Source: Gammaproteobacteria bacterium
GTDB lineage: Bacteria > Pseudomonadota > Gammaproteobacteria > Pseudomonadales > Azotimanducaceae
Direction of reading: 5' to 3'
Assembly: GCA_002689445.1 (NCBI GenBank)
Contig: NZGC01000018.1
Span: forward strand, 23,279 to 87,278
DNA length: 64,000 nucleotides
Each line of letters begins with the position of its first letter. Within the stretch, counting starts at the first letter, position 1. The position numbers and the translations under genes are program-made. Shown in pieces: positions 19,694 through 29,195 of the stretch. The notes below the pieces were generated by a model. It did not search any database. It was not told the DNA's origin and worked only from the letters and a program-made list of their open reading frames with translations.

Positions 19694-19894
19694 ATGACAA
19701 AAGATGCAACAATACAGTTGGAGACGAAACTGGCTTTCCAGGAGGATCTTTTGCAGCGGTTGGATGATGCTGTATCGGCCCAGCAACAACAGATTATGCG
19801 ACTGGAAGATCAGGTCCGATTGCTTTCGGATCAGTTGCGTCGAGTGTCCGATGAGTTACCTCAGGTAAAAGAAGAACCACCACCGCACTATTAG
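19694..19894 (+). CDS. slyX: SlyX family protein
   Basis: A small 66-residue protein with a heptad-rich, coiled-coil body (LETKLAFQEDLLQRLDDAV, IMRLEDQVRLL) and the hallmark C-terminus PPPHY. SlyX has no settled function. The ATG at 19694 is favoured because AGGTGGG lies just upstream; GTG at 19685 is the alternative. It begins ten bases after hisF and is probably cotranscribed with it. Confidence 0.88.
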   Translation: MTKDATIQLETKLAFQEDLLQRLDDAVSAQQQQIMRLEDQVRLLSDQLRRVSDELPQVKEEPPPHY

Positions 19895-19962
19895 TTAATT
19901 GACTTTCGCGATAGATAGGATCAGCAGAGGGAGTCGCTGCTGAGAAATAAGGAGTATTCAGT

Positions 19963-20934
19963 ATGCAGGCGATTTCAGTCTTAGCGTCAAGCGAACTCAA
20001 GTGGCAGGAAACCGAGGATCCGGTGCTCTCACCCTCAGAAGTGCTCATCGAAATCAAGGCGACCGCAATCAATCGTGCCGATCTGATGCAAAGACGAGGG
20101 CTTTATCCGCCTCCACCCGGAGCGTCGCCGATTATGGGACTGGAGTGTGCGGGCGTGGTGGTGCAGGTAGGCGATCAAGTGAGCCGCCATCAAGTCGGGG
20201 ACCGGGTTTGCGCGCTACTCGCTGGCGGAGGCTATGCAGAACTCACCGCGGTAGATGAAGGTAGTGTCATACCAATACCTGAAGGTCTTGATTTTAGTCA
20301 AGCCGCAGCACTGCCCGAGGTGTTTGCGACAGCTTGGTTGAACTTGTTTATCGAAGCTGGGCTGCAGCCCGGAGAGCGGGTTTTGCTGCATGCTGGTGCG
20401 AGTGGTGTCGGGACTGCAGCGATTCAATTGTGCCGCGCCTTTGGCGCCGAATCCTATGTCACTGCGGGGTCGGAGGATAAAATAGCAACTTGTCTTGCGC
20501 TGGGCGCCAGTCAAGGTTTTGATCGAAATCAAGGGGGATTTTCGGAGGCCCTCCAGGCATTTTGGGCTGACGGGGTGGATGTGGTGCTCGATCCTGTGGG
20601 AGCGGGCTATTTGGCGGATAATCTGAAAGTGCTTAGGATGAACGGAAGGTTAATCTTGATTGGTCTCATGAGTGGGGCTCGCACTGAAATTGACCTTGCT
20701 CAACTCATGATGAAACGAATCCGAGTGATTGGCTCGACACTGAGAGCTAGACCGTTACCAGAGAAGGCGGCGATCATGGCGGAGTTAGAGCAGTTCGTAT
20801 GGCCGAAGATCACCACGGGAGTGATCAAACCCATAATTGAAACGATCATGCCCATCGAGCAGGCAAACGAAGCCCACGACTTGGTCGCATCGGATACAAC
20901 TGTTGGGAAAGTTGTTTTGAGTGTCGCTGATTAG
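19963..20934 (+). CDS. Zinc-independent NAD(P)H quinone oxidoreductase, medium-chain family
   Basis: A 323-residue medium-chain dehydrogenase/reductase of the quinone oxidoreductase/PIG3 type. The N-terminal GroES-like domain has NRADLMQRRGLYPPPPG, typical of this subgroup, and lacks catalytic zinc ligands. The NADPH-binding fold shows HAGASGVGTAAIQLCRAFGA (about residues 145-164). Such enzymes reduce quinones or enones in the cytoplasm. AAGGAG precedes the start. It is convergent with the cold-shock gene. Confidence 0.9.
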   Translation: MQAISVLASSELKWQETEDPVLSPSEVLIEIKATAINRADLMQRRGLYPPPPGASPIMGLECAGVVVQVGDQVSRHQVGDRVCALLAGGGYAELTAVDEGSVIPIPEGLDFSQAAALPEVFATAWLNLFIEAGLQPGERVLLHAGASGVGTAAIQLCRAFGAESYVTAGSEDKIATCLALGASQGFDRNQGGFSEALQAFWADGVDVVLDPVGAGYLADNLKVLRMNGRLILIGLMSGARTEIDLAQLMMKRIRVIGSTLRARPLPEKAAIMAELEQFVWPKITTGVIKPIIETIMPIEQANEAHDLVASDTTVGKVVLSVAD

Positions 20935-20942
20935 CGATCGGT

Positions 20943-20967
20943 GCCGATCTCGCAGTCTAAGATCGGC
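20943..20967. terminator. Hairpin between convergent genes
   Basis: An 8-bp perfect stem (GCCGATCT at 20943-20950 with AGATCGGC at 20960-20967) and a nine-base loop lies between the convergent quinone reductase and cold-shock genes. There is no T-run on either side, so it may act only weakly as a bidirectional terminator. Confidence 0.45.
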
Positions 20968-20987
20968 CTCCGATGGGCGTTCGAGGG

Positions 20988-21197
20988 CTATACCTCGGCA
21001 ACGTCCTCTGCCTGAAAGCCTTTCTCGGTTTCAGAGATTACAAACTCAACGGCGGCGCCTTGTTTTAAAGTTCTAAAACCCTCGCCTCTGATCGATCGGA
21101 AGTGGACAAATACGTCCTCTCCTGACTCCCGTTCAATAAAGCCAAAGCCCTTTGAGTCGTTAAACCACTTAACTGTTCCCATTTGTCGTTCTGACAT
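20988..21197 (-). CDS. Cold-shock domain protein (CspA family)
   Basis: A 69-residue single-stranded nucleic-acid-binding protein. Both RNA-binding motifs of the cold-shock domain are clear: KGFGFIE (RNP1) and DVFVHF (RNP2), after the [11 protein letters not shown] opening. GAGG lies seven bases before the ATG. The 120-base gap to valS leaves room for its own promoter and leader. Whether it is cold-inducible or constitutive cannot be told. Confidence 0.95.
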   Translation of the reverse strand: MSERQMGTVKWFNDSKGFGFIERESGEDVFVHFRSIRGEGFRTLKQGAAVEFVISETEKGFQAEDVAEV

Positions 21198-21320
21198 GTC
21201 AACTACCTCTTATGATTTCACAGTGCTTTTCAGCACAAGTTAGGATTAATGCACAACCCGGCCAGCTTGTCCAAGTATTTTTTCTGGTGATTTTGCTCAA
21301 TAAGTCTGATAATTGTTGGT

Positions 21321-24080
21321 CTAGCGGAGCGATTGGATTCTGAGTTTTTGGCGCTCAAGATCTGTTTTTGCGGTTTGATAATCTGAGACTTTGGCCTTTT
21401 CTTTTGAGACGATTTCAGTCGGTGCATTACTCACGAACGCTTGATTAGCCAATTTACCCTCTATTCGGGCAATCTCATTGATAATTTTCTGAATCTCTTT
21501 GTTCAGTCGCTCAAGTTCGGCATCGACATCAATCAGGTCAGCCAAGGGGACTAATATTTTTAGCGTGCCCACCAATTGAATCGCAGCAGCGGGTGCTTCT
21601 TCTTCGTTGTCCAGCCAAACCATCGAACTGGGTCTCGTCAACGCCACGAGTAGGTCAGCATATTTTGACTGTCGCTCGCGGTCTTCTATCGAGCCTTGGC
21701 TGAAGAGAATTGGGATCGGCTTATTGGGTGGAATATCTTGCTCCCCGCGAATGTTTCTGAGCGCGCCCACCACAGCTTTGATCCACTGGATATCTTGCAC
21801 AGGGGCTGCATCATCCAATGCGATGTCCTGTGACTGAGGGTAGTTGGCGAGCATCAAAGATGGCCCTTCTCGGACAGTGGTTGGCAAATTAAGCCACAGC
21901 TCTTCGCTGATGAACGGCATAAAGGGGTGAGTTAAGCGCAAAATGCCTTCAAGGGTTTCAAGCAAACAATTCTGAGTGCCTGCTTTTAATCGTGGGTCAG
22001 TTTGCTCGCCGCTCAGAACAGGTTTGCACAGTTCTAGGTACCAGTCGCAGAATTCGTCCCAGACGAATTCATAGATTGCCTTGGTTGCGAGATCGAAACG
22101 GTAGGTATCCATAGCCTGATTAACCAGGTTGCAGGTGTGTTGGAATTGCAGGCTTATCCATTGGTCCGCAACTGATGCTAGGGGCTGCTCATGGGTAATC
22201 CGGTTGGTCGTACTCATGGCGACGAAATTTGCGGCATTCCACAGTTTGTTACAAAAATTCCGGTAACCTTCGACGCGTTTAAGGTCAAACCTCATAGATC
22301 GCGCGCTGGTTGCGATCGAGCAAAAAGTGAACCTAAGTGCATCGGTTCCGTAAGCTTGGATCCCGTTGGGGTATTCTTTTCGGGTTGCCTTCTCTATCTT
22401 TGCTTGTTGTCTTGCCTGCAGTAGATTTTGAGTGCGTTTTGCGACAAGCGCTTCTGCAGTAATTCCATCGATGATGTCCATGGGATCGAGGCCGTTGCCT
22501 TTCGATTTAGACATTTTTTGGCCTTCCGCATCGGTAACCAGTCCGTGAATATAGACTTCCTCAAAGGGTACTTCGTCCATAAATTTAAGGGTCATCATGA
22601 TCATGCGAGAGACCCAGAAACTGATGATGTCGTGACCTGTGACCATGAGGTTAGTCGAGTGGAAGGTCTCTAACGCGTCCGTTTCCTCTGGCCACCCTAA
22701 GGTCGAGAAGGTCCAGAGGGCTGAGGAGAACCAAGTATCCAAGACATCGTCATCTTGACGCAGCGAGACCGACGAGGATATCGAGTATTTCTGCCGAACC
22801 TCATCAAGGGAGCGACCTACGTAAACCTTACCGGCGTCATCGTACCAAGCAGGTATTCTATGTCCCCACCACTGCTGTCGCGAGATACACCAATCCTTCA
22901 GTTCTCGCATCCAGGCAAAATAAATGTTTTCGGTTTGCTCAGGAATGAACCGAATATCACCGGTCTCGACGGCTGAAATAGCAGGTTTGGCGAGAGAGTC
23001 TACTTTGACGAACCATTGATCGCTGAGCAAAGGCTCAATCACAACGCCTGACTTCTCACCTCGAGGCACCATCAGTTTGTGATCATCGATGCTGACCAGG
23101 AGATCCTTTGACGTTAAATCCGCAACAATCTTTTTTCTCGCCTCAAACCGGTCAAGCCCCACGTAAGCCCTGGGCGCTGTATCGGCGATGGTGCCATCGG
23201 GATTCATCATCGAAATCAGTGGTAAATCATGCCTTTGCCCGACGTCATAATCATTGAAATCATGTGCCGGCGTAATCTTAACGCAGCCGGTTCCAAAATC
23301 GGGGTCGACGTAAGCATCTGCGATGATTGGAATCTCGCGATCGGTGAGGGGCAGGGTCACGAATTGTCCAACAAGGTGCTGGTACCGACTGTCTTCCGGA
23401 TGAACAGCGATGGCTGAATCACCCAGCATGGTTTCTGGTCGGGTGGTGGCGACGACGATACTGGCCGAGGGGTTATCTTTTACAGGATAGCGAATATGCC
23501 AAAGTGAACCCTGTTCTTCTTCAGAAATAACCTCAAGATCCGAGATTGAAGTGGCGAGTTTGGGATCCCAATTCACCAGCCGTTTGCCGCGATAGATGAG
23601 GCCCTGATCAAAAAGCCGGGTAAACACTTCGACAACGGCGGCGCTCAGTCCTTCATCGAGCGTGAAACGCTCCGTTGCCCAGTGTAGCGAGGCGCCCATT
23701 CTGCGAAGTTGATGGCTGATTTGGCCGCCAGATTCGTCCTTCCACTGAAAGGCCCGTTCGATAAAGGCATCACGGCCGAGGTCGCTGGGCTTGAGTCCCT
23801 CTTTAGCGAGTTGCTCAGCGACGATCATTTGAGTGGAAATGCCGGCATGATCAGTGCCCATCTGCCAGAGTGTTTTATAACCCTGCATGCGTTTTCTACG
23901 AATTACAGCGTCGACCAGGCTGTGCTGAAAAGCATGGCCCATGTGGAGTGTTCCCGTGACGTTTGGCGGTGGAATCGCAATTGAGAAAGCTTCGCCGTCG
24001 CCACTCGGCGCGAAATAGCCCTCGGACTCCCAGCGACGATAGAGAGGTTGTTCAATAGTCTTGGGGTCGTATTTTTCCAT
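21321..24080 (-). CDS. valS: Valyl-tRNA synthetase
   Basis: Class I synthetase that charges tRNA-Val. The HIGH-type motif is in PPNVTGTLHMGHAF near residue 40, and the KMSKS loop in GQKMSKSKGN near 535. An editing domain lies between them (TRPETMLGD), and a C-terminal coiled-coil arm (LERLNKEIQKIINEI) is present. Length is about 919 residues. I favour the start at 24080 because MEKYDPKTIEQPLY matches the known N-terminus; in-frame ATG codons at 24083 and 24092 are alternatives. No clear ribosome site precedes any of them. Confidence 0.97.
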   Translation of the reverse strand: MEKYDPKTIEQPLYRRWESEGYFAPSGDGEAFSIAIPPPNVTGTLHMGHAFQHSLVDAVIRRKRMQGYKTLWQMGTDHAGISTQMIVAEQLAKEGLKPSDLGRDAFIERAFQWKDESGGQISHQLRRMGASLHWATERFTLDEGLSAAVVEVFTRLFDQGLIYRGKRLVNWDPKLATSISDLEVISEEEQGSLWHIRYPVKDNPSASIVVATTRPETMLGDSAIAVHPEDSRYQHLVGQFVTLPLTDREIPIIADAYVDPDFGTGCVKITPAHDFNDYDVGQRHDLPLISMMNPDGTIADTAPRAYVGLDRFEARKKIVADLTSKDLLVSIDDHKLMVPRGEKSGVVIEPLLSDQWFVKVDSLAKPAISAVETGDIRFIPEQTENIYFAWMRELKDWCISRQQWWGHRIPAWYDDAGKVYVGRSLDEVRQKYSISSSVSLRQDDDVLDTWFSSALWTFSTLGWPEETDALETFHSTNLMVTGHDIISFWVSRMIMMTLKFMDEVPFEEVYIHGLVTDAEGQKMSKSKGNGLDPMDIIDGITAEALVAKRTQNLLQARQQAKIEKATRKEYPNGIQAYGTDALRFTFCSIATSARSMRFDLKRVEGYRNFCNKLWNAANFVAMSTTNRITHEQPLASVADQWISLQFQHTCNLVNQAMDTYRFDLATKAIYEFVWDEFCDWYLELCKPVLSGEQTDPRLKAGTQNCLLETLEGILRLTHPFMPFISEELWLNLPTTVREGPSLMLANYPQSQDIALDDAAPVQDIQWIKAVVGALRNIRGEQDIPPNKPIPILFSQGSIEDRERQSKYADLLVALTRPSSMVWLDNEEEAPAAAIQLVGTLKILVPLADLIDVDAELERLNKEIQKIINEIARIEGKLANQAFVSNAPTEIVSKEKAKVSDYQTAKTDLERQKLRIQSLR

Positions 24081-24108
24081 CATGCATTGCAATTCAAGCG
24101 AAGCGCCG

Positions 24109-24114
24109 ATTATA
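24109..24114 (-). promoter_or_regulatory. Probable -10 element of valS
   Basis: On the minus strand a perfect TATAAT, directly preceded by TG, lies about 30 bases before the valS start and after the end of the upstream unknown gene. It suggests that valS has its own promoter in addition to read-through from pepA-holC. Confidence 0.45.
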
Positions 24115-24136
24115 CACGGTGGCAGCTATTTAGGCG

Positions 24137-24496
24137 TTAATCTTTGGTGGAAATCGTTGGCGCTGCTAACAGGCTAACAATGTCATCCAGAGCGCCCAAA
24201 ACTTCTGTCGTTACCCGCCCGGTCTCTAGATCATATGAAGAGGGACCGCCTTGATTGTCCTCAATCTCTGGGGCAACCAAAGACTGAGTATCATCCAAGG
24301 TGTCTTGAAACAAATCTAGGCTGTCAGGGTCATAGGTAGGATCGAGAGAAGGTGGTTTGAGAGGCCGCCTTGATGCGGTTGGCGCGGTTAAACGGGCCGA
24401 TGGTTGTTGGGCTCGGTTGAGGCCACTCAACAAGGGCATTTGATGCCGATAGGCATCGGTATCGTGATTCAACTCACCAAAGTTGTCTGAACTCAT
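24137..24496 (-). CDS. Uncharacterised 119-residue protein between holC and valS
   Basis: I do not recognise this protein. Its start overlaps the holC stop by four bases (ATGA), a strong sign that it is translated in the pepA-holC operon. The N-terminal two thirds is polar and proline-rich, probably disordered. The C-terminus (TTEVLGALDDIVSLL) could form a short amphipathic helix. There is no signal peptide or membrane segment. A small gene at this site is also my recollection for other gammaproteobacteria. A role with the chi subunit is only a guess from position. Confidence 0.7.
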   Translation of the reverse strand: MSSDNFGELNHDTDAYRHQMPLLSGLNRAQQPSARLTAPTASRRPLKPPSLDPTYDPDSLDLFQDTLDDTQSLVAPEIEDNQGGPSSYDLETGRVTTEVLGALDDIVSLLAAPTISTKD

Positions 24497-24915
24497 CGAC
24501 GACCCACTTTATGATATTTAAGGGGATAGCCCCGGTCTTTATAGTATTTAAAATTTTCCCGAGCGGTAGCCCGATCGTCTGCAGCCTGGGGAACGACTTC
24601 GGCGACCCGACTGAATCGACTGAAATACGGAGGAATCTGGGGACTCAGATTGATTAATACATCCTGATGCAGCACGGGTTCTGCCTCGTGGGAGATTTGA
24701 ATGGGCGCCTGAGACCTCGGATCAAATCGGTCGTGAGGAATGAAAGCTTCTGCCTTGAAGGACCATAACAGTTCATCAAGTCGGCTGCTCTCCGCTTCAT
24801 CCGTCGTGTGGACATGTAACTGGTGCCCCAGCCGGTATACTTTTTCTATTAACCGACAGGCAAACAGCAGCGGGTTTTCATCTGATTCAATCTGGTAAAA
24901 ATCAACCTGGGTCAA
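24493..24915 (-). CDS. holC: DNA polymerase III chi subunit
   Basis: Chi binds single-stranded DNA-binding protein and, through psi, the clamp loader. The 140-residue protein has the family opening VDFYQIE, the early cysteine block LLFACRLIEKVYRLGHQL, the LLWSFKAEAFIPHD motif and a C-terminal FKYYKDRGYPLKYHK tail. It starts just one base after the pepA stop and overlaps the next gene by four bases, so it is part of a compact operon. Its partner psi is at 1.0-1.7 kb in this window. Confidence 0.93.
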   Translation of the reverse strand: MTQVDFYQIESDENPLLFACRLIEKVYRLGHQLHVHTTDEAESSRLDELLWSFKAEAFIPHDRFDPRSQAPIQISHEAEPVLHQDVLINLSPQIPPYFSRFSRVAEVVPQAADDRATARENFKYYKDRGYPLKYHKVGRR

Positions 24916-24916
24916 G

Positions 24917-26410
24917 TTACCGACCTTGCTGGAGTAAGTATTCCGTTAACAGTGCGACGGGACGTCCGGTGGCACCTTTCTTCGTGCCAGCCCATTTAAA
25001 CGATGTGCCAGCAATATCCATGTGCGCCCACTTGTACTTTTTGGCAAATCGGGCCAGAAAACAGGCGGCCGTAATGCTGCCGGCTTCTCGTCCACCGATG
25101 TTCTGCATATCGGCAAACGCGCTATTGATCTGGCTTTGATAAGCTTCCCAGATCGGCAATCGCCAGGCTCGGTCGCGCGTGGATTCGCCTGCAGCGAGTA
25201 GCGCATCGGCGACACCGTCGTCGTTGGCAAAAATGGCCGAGGCTTGGCTGCCCAGTGCGATGATGCACGCCCCTGTGAGCGTGGCAACGTCAACCACGGT
25301 TTCGGGATTAAATTTGTCGATATAAGTGAGGGCATCGCAAAGCACCAGTCGTCCCTCAGCATCTGTATTCAGGATTTCTACCGTTTGCCCGGACATGGTT
25401 GTGACAATGTCCCCTGGCTTTGACGCATTGCCCGCGGGCATATTTTCAGCCGCTGCCAGTACACCAATAACATTCATATTGGGTCCGATTTCGGCGATGG
25501 TTTGGAGCGTGCCAAATACAGTCGCTGCCCCGCACATATCGTAAATCATCTCCCACATGCTAGCGCCTGGCTTCAGGCTGATGCCGCCAGTATCAAAAGT
25601 GATTCCTTTACCCACAAGCACGTGAGGTTTAACGCTCGGCTTGGCACCTTTGTATTGAATGATGACCATTTTTCCTGGCTCGGTGCTGCCCTTGCTTACC
25701 GATAGAAAGGCGCCCATCCCCAGTTTGGCCATTTGCTTCTCATCAAGGACTGTCGTCGTTAACCGTTCGTAACCTTTCGCTAACGTTTTCGCCTGATCGG
25801 CGAGATAGGTCGGGGTGCACACGTTGCCGGGAGCATTGCTCAGGTCTTTTGCTGTTTTTTTGCCCACCGCCAATGCAGAGCCAAGGGTAATGCCTTGTTT
25901 TAGTTGCTTGCTGCGGTCCTTGCTTGCAATCAATTCGACCGTGCTGAGAGTGGGACCGTCTTTAGCCTTAGGTTTGCCTTTCATGGCTAGGTATTCATAA
26001 GTTGCGTCGGCAAAGCCTTCAACCAGCTTGGTCGCAAGCCATGCGTCGTCCCGATCGCAAAGATTCATTGCATCCACAGAGATAGCCATACGGGTCACCG
26101 GTAGTTGCTTGCTAGCAGCGGTTAGCCCTGCGACCACTTTGAGGTAGACATCAGCCGTTAAATTTGACCGTTTGCCGAGGCCTAGGAGCATACACCGCTC
26201 AGTACTCGCCCCGGTTAGGTCGTGTAAAACCAGTGTCTCACCCGCTTTCCCTTTAAAATCCCCTCGACGGATCAGTTTTTTTAACTGACCTTGAGTCGCC
26301 TGGTCGAGATCTTTAGCGGTTTCTGAAAATTCAAGGTCTTCGTACCAGCCGATCACCCAGCATGATTTTCGGGATTGCGCGGAAGCACGAATTTTGACCG
26401 AATACTGCAT
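24917..26410 (-). CDS. pepA: Leucyl aminopeptidase PepA
   Basis: Hexameric M17 aminopeptidase that removes N-terminal residues in the cytoplasm; in some bacteria PepA also binds DNA. The diagnostic NTDAEGRL metal-binding motif is present, along with GKGITFDTGGISLKPG and VGVTLTGA-like VATLTGACIIALG. 497 residues is normal. The pepA-holC order divergent from lptF-lptG is a classic gammaproteobacterial arrangement. The 78-base gap to lptF must hold both promoters; a TATACT at 26454 fits lptF. Confidence 0.96.
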   Translation of the reverse strand: MQYSVKIRASAQSRKSCWVIGWYEDLEFSETAKDLDQATQGQLKKLIRRGDFKGKAGETLVLHDLTGASTERCMLLGLGKRSNLTADVYLKVVAGLTAASKQLPVTRMAISVDAMNLCDRDDAWLATKLVEGFADATYEYLAMKGKPKAKDGPTLSTVELIASKDRSKQLKQGITLGSALAVGKKTAKDLSNAPGNVCTPTYLADQAKTLAKGYERLTTTVLDEKQMAKLGMGAFLSVSKGSTEPGKMVIIQYKGAKPSVKPHVLVGKGITFDTGGISLKPGASMWEMIYDMCGAATVFGTLQTIAEIGPNMNVIGVLAAAENMPAGNASKPGDIVTTMSGQTVEILNTDAEGRLVLCDALTYIDKFNPETVVDVATLTGACIIALGSQASAIFANDDGVADALLAAGESTRDRAWRLPIWEAYQSQINSAFADMQNIGGREAGSITAACFLARFAKKYKWAHMDIAGTSFKWAGTKKGATGRPVALLTEYLLQQGR

Positions 26411-26488
26411 AACATTTCCTACCTAAGTCAGAGTAAATTAAGTGTACAACGATTATACTGAAGAACGATCAGTTAGTTTCTAAAACTT

Positions 26489-27607
26489 ATGATTCTATTT
26501 CGTTACCTCTCACGCGAAGTTTTTTCAGCTATGGCGGTGATCGCTTTGGTGGTGTTTTTGATCGCCACCGCGTCCCGACTGAGTGGTTATTTGGCAGACG
26601 CTGCAGCAGGCTCCCTGAGCGGCAGTTTGATTGGTTATTTGCTGCTGTATCGATTGCCTGGATTTTTAGAATTGATTTTACCCGTGAGCTTCTTTTTGGC
26701 GGTTATGTTGGCTCATGGTCGCTTACACGTCGACAATGAGCTGCAAGTGCTCAAGAGCTCTGGCTTCAGTGAAGCTCGGTTGATTGCCATGACCCTGGTG
26801 CAAGGTTTGCTTGTGATGTTACTTGCTTCACTGGTGGTATTTTGGTTAAGGCCGGCGGCTGAAACGGGTATCCAGGCGGTGAAAGCTGACCAACAATCCA
26901 TGACCGAGTTCGACCTTTTGATACCTGGGCGGTTTCAAGTGCTGAGTTCTGGGTCTCGGGTGACTTTCGTACAGTCACTGTCGGAAGATCAAACTTTGCA
27001 AAAAATATTTATGACGGAGCAAGTCAAAGACGAAGACGAGGGGACAGGCCCGGTCATTGCCATCATGGCAAAAGCCGGTGAGGCTCGGTTGGATGCAGCG
27101 GGCAATCGATTCTTAGTGCTGAAGGAAGGTTATCGATATCGACTGTCGACAGAGGATCAAGGCTATCAAATGATAGCCTATGAAGAGTTCGGGCAACGCC
27201 TGCCTCAAAATGATTACGAAATCGAAAGCGAAGCCGTACGGGAGCAGTCACTGGCCAGCTTGGTCGGTAACGGCAGTATCGAGGCTTGGGCTGAAATCCA
27301 ATGGCGTTTGGCGCTCGTTCTGATGATACCGGTACTGGTCTTGCTGGCGGTTCCTTTGGGCAGAGTAGAGCCTAGAGATGGACGATTCGCTCGTATCGCA
27401 CCGGGAGTCGTGTTGTGTTTTCTCTTTCTTATTTTGTTGTCAGCGGCTCGCTCAGCGGTCGAGGAAGGACGCCTCCCTTTGTTTCCCGGCCTGTTGAGTG
27501 TGCACTTGATGTTTTTACTACTGGCCATCGTGTTATTGCGCGGCTCTGAGCAAAACCTTTTCAAAGTGATGCTTGGGAGCCTGCGGCGCGGGGTCAACAA
27601 TGCCTAA
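26489..27607 (+). CDS. lptF: LPS export permease LptF
   Basis: LptF and LptG form the inner-membrane part of the LptB2FG transporter that extracts lipopolysaccharide for delivery to the outer membrane. The 372-residue protein has the expected layout: two or three N-terminal membrane helices, a periplasmic jellyroll region (about residues 125-270) and three C-terminal helices. The N-terminal LFRYLSREVF and the conserved ELPVSFFLAV-like LILPVSFFLAVML stretch support the call. It overlaps lptG by eight bases. Confidence 0.94.
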   Translation: MILFRYLSREVFSAMAVIALVVFLIATASRLSGYLADAAAGSLSGSLIGYLLLYRLPGFLELILPVSFFLAVMLAHGRLHVDNELQVLKSSGFSEARLIAMTLVQGLLVMLLASLVVFWLRPAAETGIQAVKADQQSMTEFDLLIPGRFQVLSSGSRVTFVQSLSEDQTLQKIFMTEQVKDEDEGTGPVIAIMAKAGEARLDAAGNRFLVLKEGYRYRLSTEDQGYQMIAYEEFGQRLPQNDYEIESEAVREQSLASLVGNGSIEAWAEIQWRLALVLMIPVLVLLAVPLGRVEPRDGRFARIAPGVVLCFLFLILLSAARSAVEEGRLPLFPGLLSVHLMFLLLAIVLLRGSEQNLFKVMLGSLRRGVNNA

Positions 27608-28679
27608 AATTTTGAGTCTCTATGTTGGGCTTGCGGTCTTTGGCGCGATCGTTATGGCTTCTGCTGGGCTGGTGGGTCTATTGGCGGTATTCACCTATCT
27701 GGAAGAAGTGGGTGATTTTCAGCGTAACTACGACTGGCTTGAAGCATTCATCTACGTGGGTTTGAGTATGCCGCGGTTGTTCTATGAGACAATACCCTTT
27801 GCGGTCTTGATCGGTGGTTTAGTGGGGCTGGGTGGTCTTGCGGTCAAAAGTGAATTGATCGTGATGCGGGCGGCGGGCGTGTCAACGGTAAAAATTTTAG
27901 CGTTTGCCGCTGCGCCTGCCTTGTTGTTTGCCGTGGGTGGCACGTTAGTCGGTGAATTCGTTCTGCCTGAGGCAGAGCGGGAGGCGCGCTTGGGGCGTCA
28001 GCAGGCGAGGGCTGAAACCGAAACCATTGCCCCAGAGTTTGGGGTGTGGACTCGAGATGGAGAGGCCTTTCTGCACTTGGCTGCGGTTCGCGAGGAGAGA
28101 ATATCGGGCCTCACTTGGTACGTGTTTGACGAGCAGCAAAAGCTTAAATTGACGCGGTCGGCCGCTGCTGCTGAGTACCAGACTTCGGATTCAGAGGCTC
28201 CCTATTGGAGGCTCGATGAAGTCACTGAGGTACGGTTCAGTGATGCTGGCAGTGGGTCCCGATATTGGCCAACCAAAGTGTGGATAACTCCGCTCACCCC
28301 AGCGTCGATAGGGAATGAGTTGTTGGTTCAACCCGAGAGAATGTCGGTGCTGTCGTTGGCTGAGAAAATCGATAGGCTCGAGTCTGAAGCGTTAAACAGT
28401 GAAAATTTTCGGCTCGGGTACTGGTCGAAAATTCTTCAACCGCTGGTCGCGATTGCGCTGCTGGTGCTGGCGGCCTCGGCGGTGTTTGGTCCTCTGAGGG
28501 AGTCATCCGTGGGTATGCGAGTGTTCAGCGGTTTAGTCATCGGGGTTTTGTTCAAATTTTTACAAGACTTATTGGCGCCGATGGCGCTGGTTTATGGCAT
28601 CTCGCCGCTGCTTGCTGTCTTGACACCTATTGCCTTGTGTTTTGCTGTTGGGGGATGGCAGATGCGCAAAATAGGGTAA
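27600..28679 (+). CDS. lptG: LPS export permease LptG
   Basis: Partner of LptF in lipopolysaccharide export. Membrane helices at the N-terminus (YVGLAVFGAIVMASAGLVGLL), around residues 55-115, and near the C-terminus surround a periplasmic domain. The coupling segment ELIVMRAAGVSTVKI is typical of LptG. I use the ATG at 27600, which overlaps the lptF end, rather than an upstream in-frame codon at 27573. Translational coupling with lptF is likely. Confidence 0.93.
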   Translation: MPKILSLYVGLAVFGAIVMASAGLVGLLAVFTYLEEVGDFQRNYDWLEAFIYVGLSMPRLFYETIPFAVLIGGLVGLGGLAVKSELIVMRAAGVSTVKILAFAAAPALLFAVGGTLVGEFVLPEAEREARLGRQQARAETETIAPEFGVWTRDGEAFLHLAAVREERISGLTWYVFDEQQKLKLTRSAAAAEYQTSDSEAPYWRLDEVTEVRFSDAGSGSRYWPTKVWITPLTPASIGNELLVQPERMSVLSLAEKIDRLESEALNSENFRLGYWSKILQPLVAIALLVLAASAVFGPLRESSVGMRVFSGLVIGVLFKFLQDLLAPMALVYGISPLLAVLTPIALCFAVGGWQMRKIG

Positions 28680-28692
28680 GGCGTCCCTTGTG

Positions 28693-29148
28693 CTATCGCT
28701 TAGGTAGCTGAACGACGCGGCTTCGGCTCAACAGATCGTGCAAAGCAGTTTTCTCGGGGCTAACCAGCAGCCATAAAAGTCCCAGGCCAAAGCAAGCAAT
28801 GGAAGGCGTGGCAATCAAAAAACGAACAGTCGCTTGCGTCGGGGTGAGGGCGCGACCCGATTCTTGCACAGCCATGATTCGCCAGACCTGCATACCCAAA
28901 GTCTGGCCTTTGAACGACCAAAAATAAACGAAAAAAATGAGTAGTTCGGCATATAAAAAGGCTTGGTACGCGGCCCCCTGGAGATGGTCCTCTGAATCGG
29001 TAACCGCTAACAAGGCTAGACTACTAATCATCCAGATTGCGACAATGAGAAAGCCATCATAAACGAGCGCGGCTAAGCGTTTGCCCAGGCTGGCATTGGT
29101 TAAGGCGGCAAGATCTTGATGGGTCAGTTCTGATTGATTCATAGTCAA
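28693..29148 (-). CDS. RDD family membrane protein
   Basis: A 151-residue integral membrane protein with three hydrophobic segments. Its RDD domain is marked by the conserved Arg-Asp pair region KRLAALVYDGFLI and the later KTALHDLLSRSRVV. Function is generally unknown; a few relatives have been linked to ion transport. It is convergent with lptG, with only about a dozen bases between stops, and it follows the thioesterase gene on the minus strand after 47 bases. Confidence 0.85.
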   Translation of the reverse strand: MTMNQSELTHQDLAALTNASLGKRLAALVYDGFLIVAIWMISSLALLAVTDSEDHLQGAAYQAFLYAELLIFFVYFWSFKGQTLGMQVWRIMAVQESGRALTPTQATVRFLIATPSIACFGLGLLWLLVSPEKTALHDLLSRSRVVQLPKR

Positions 29149-29195
29149 TGGACGGGGCTTTGGGTGGTTCGGTGATTAGCGTGTTCGATGGCGGT

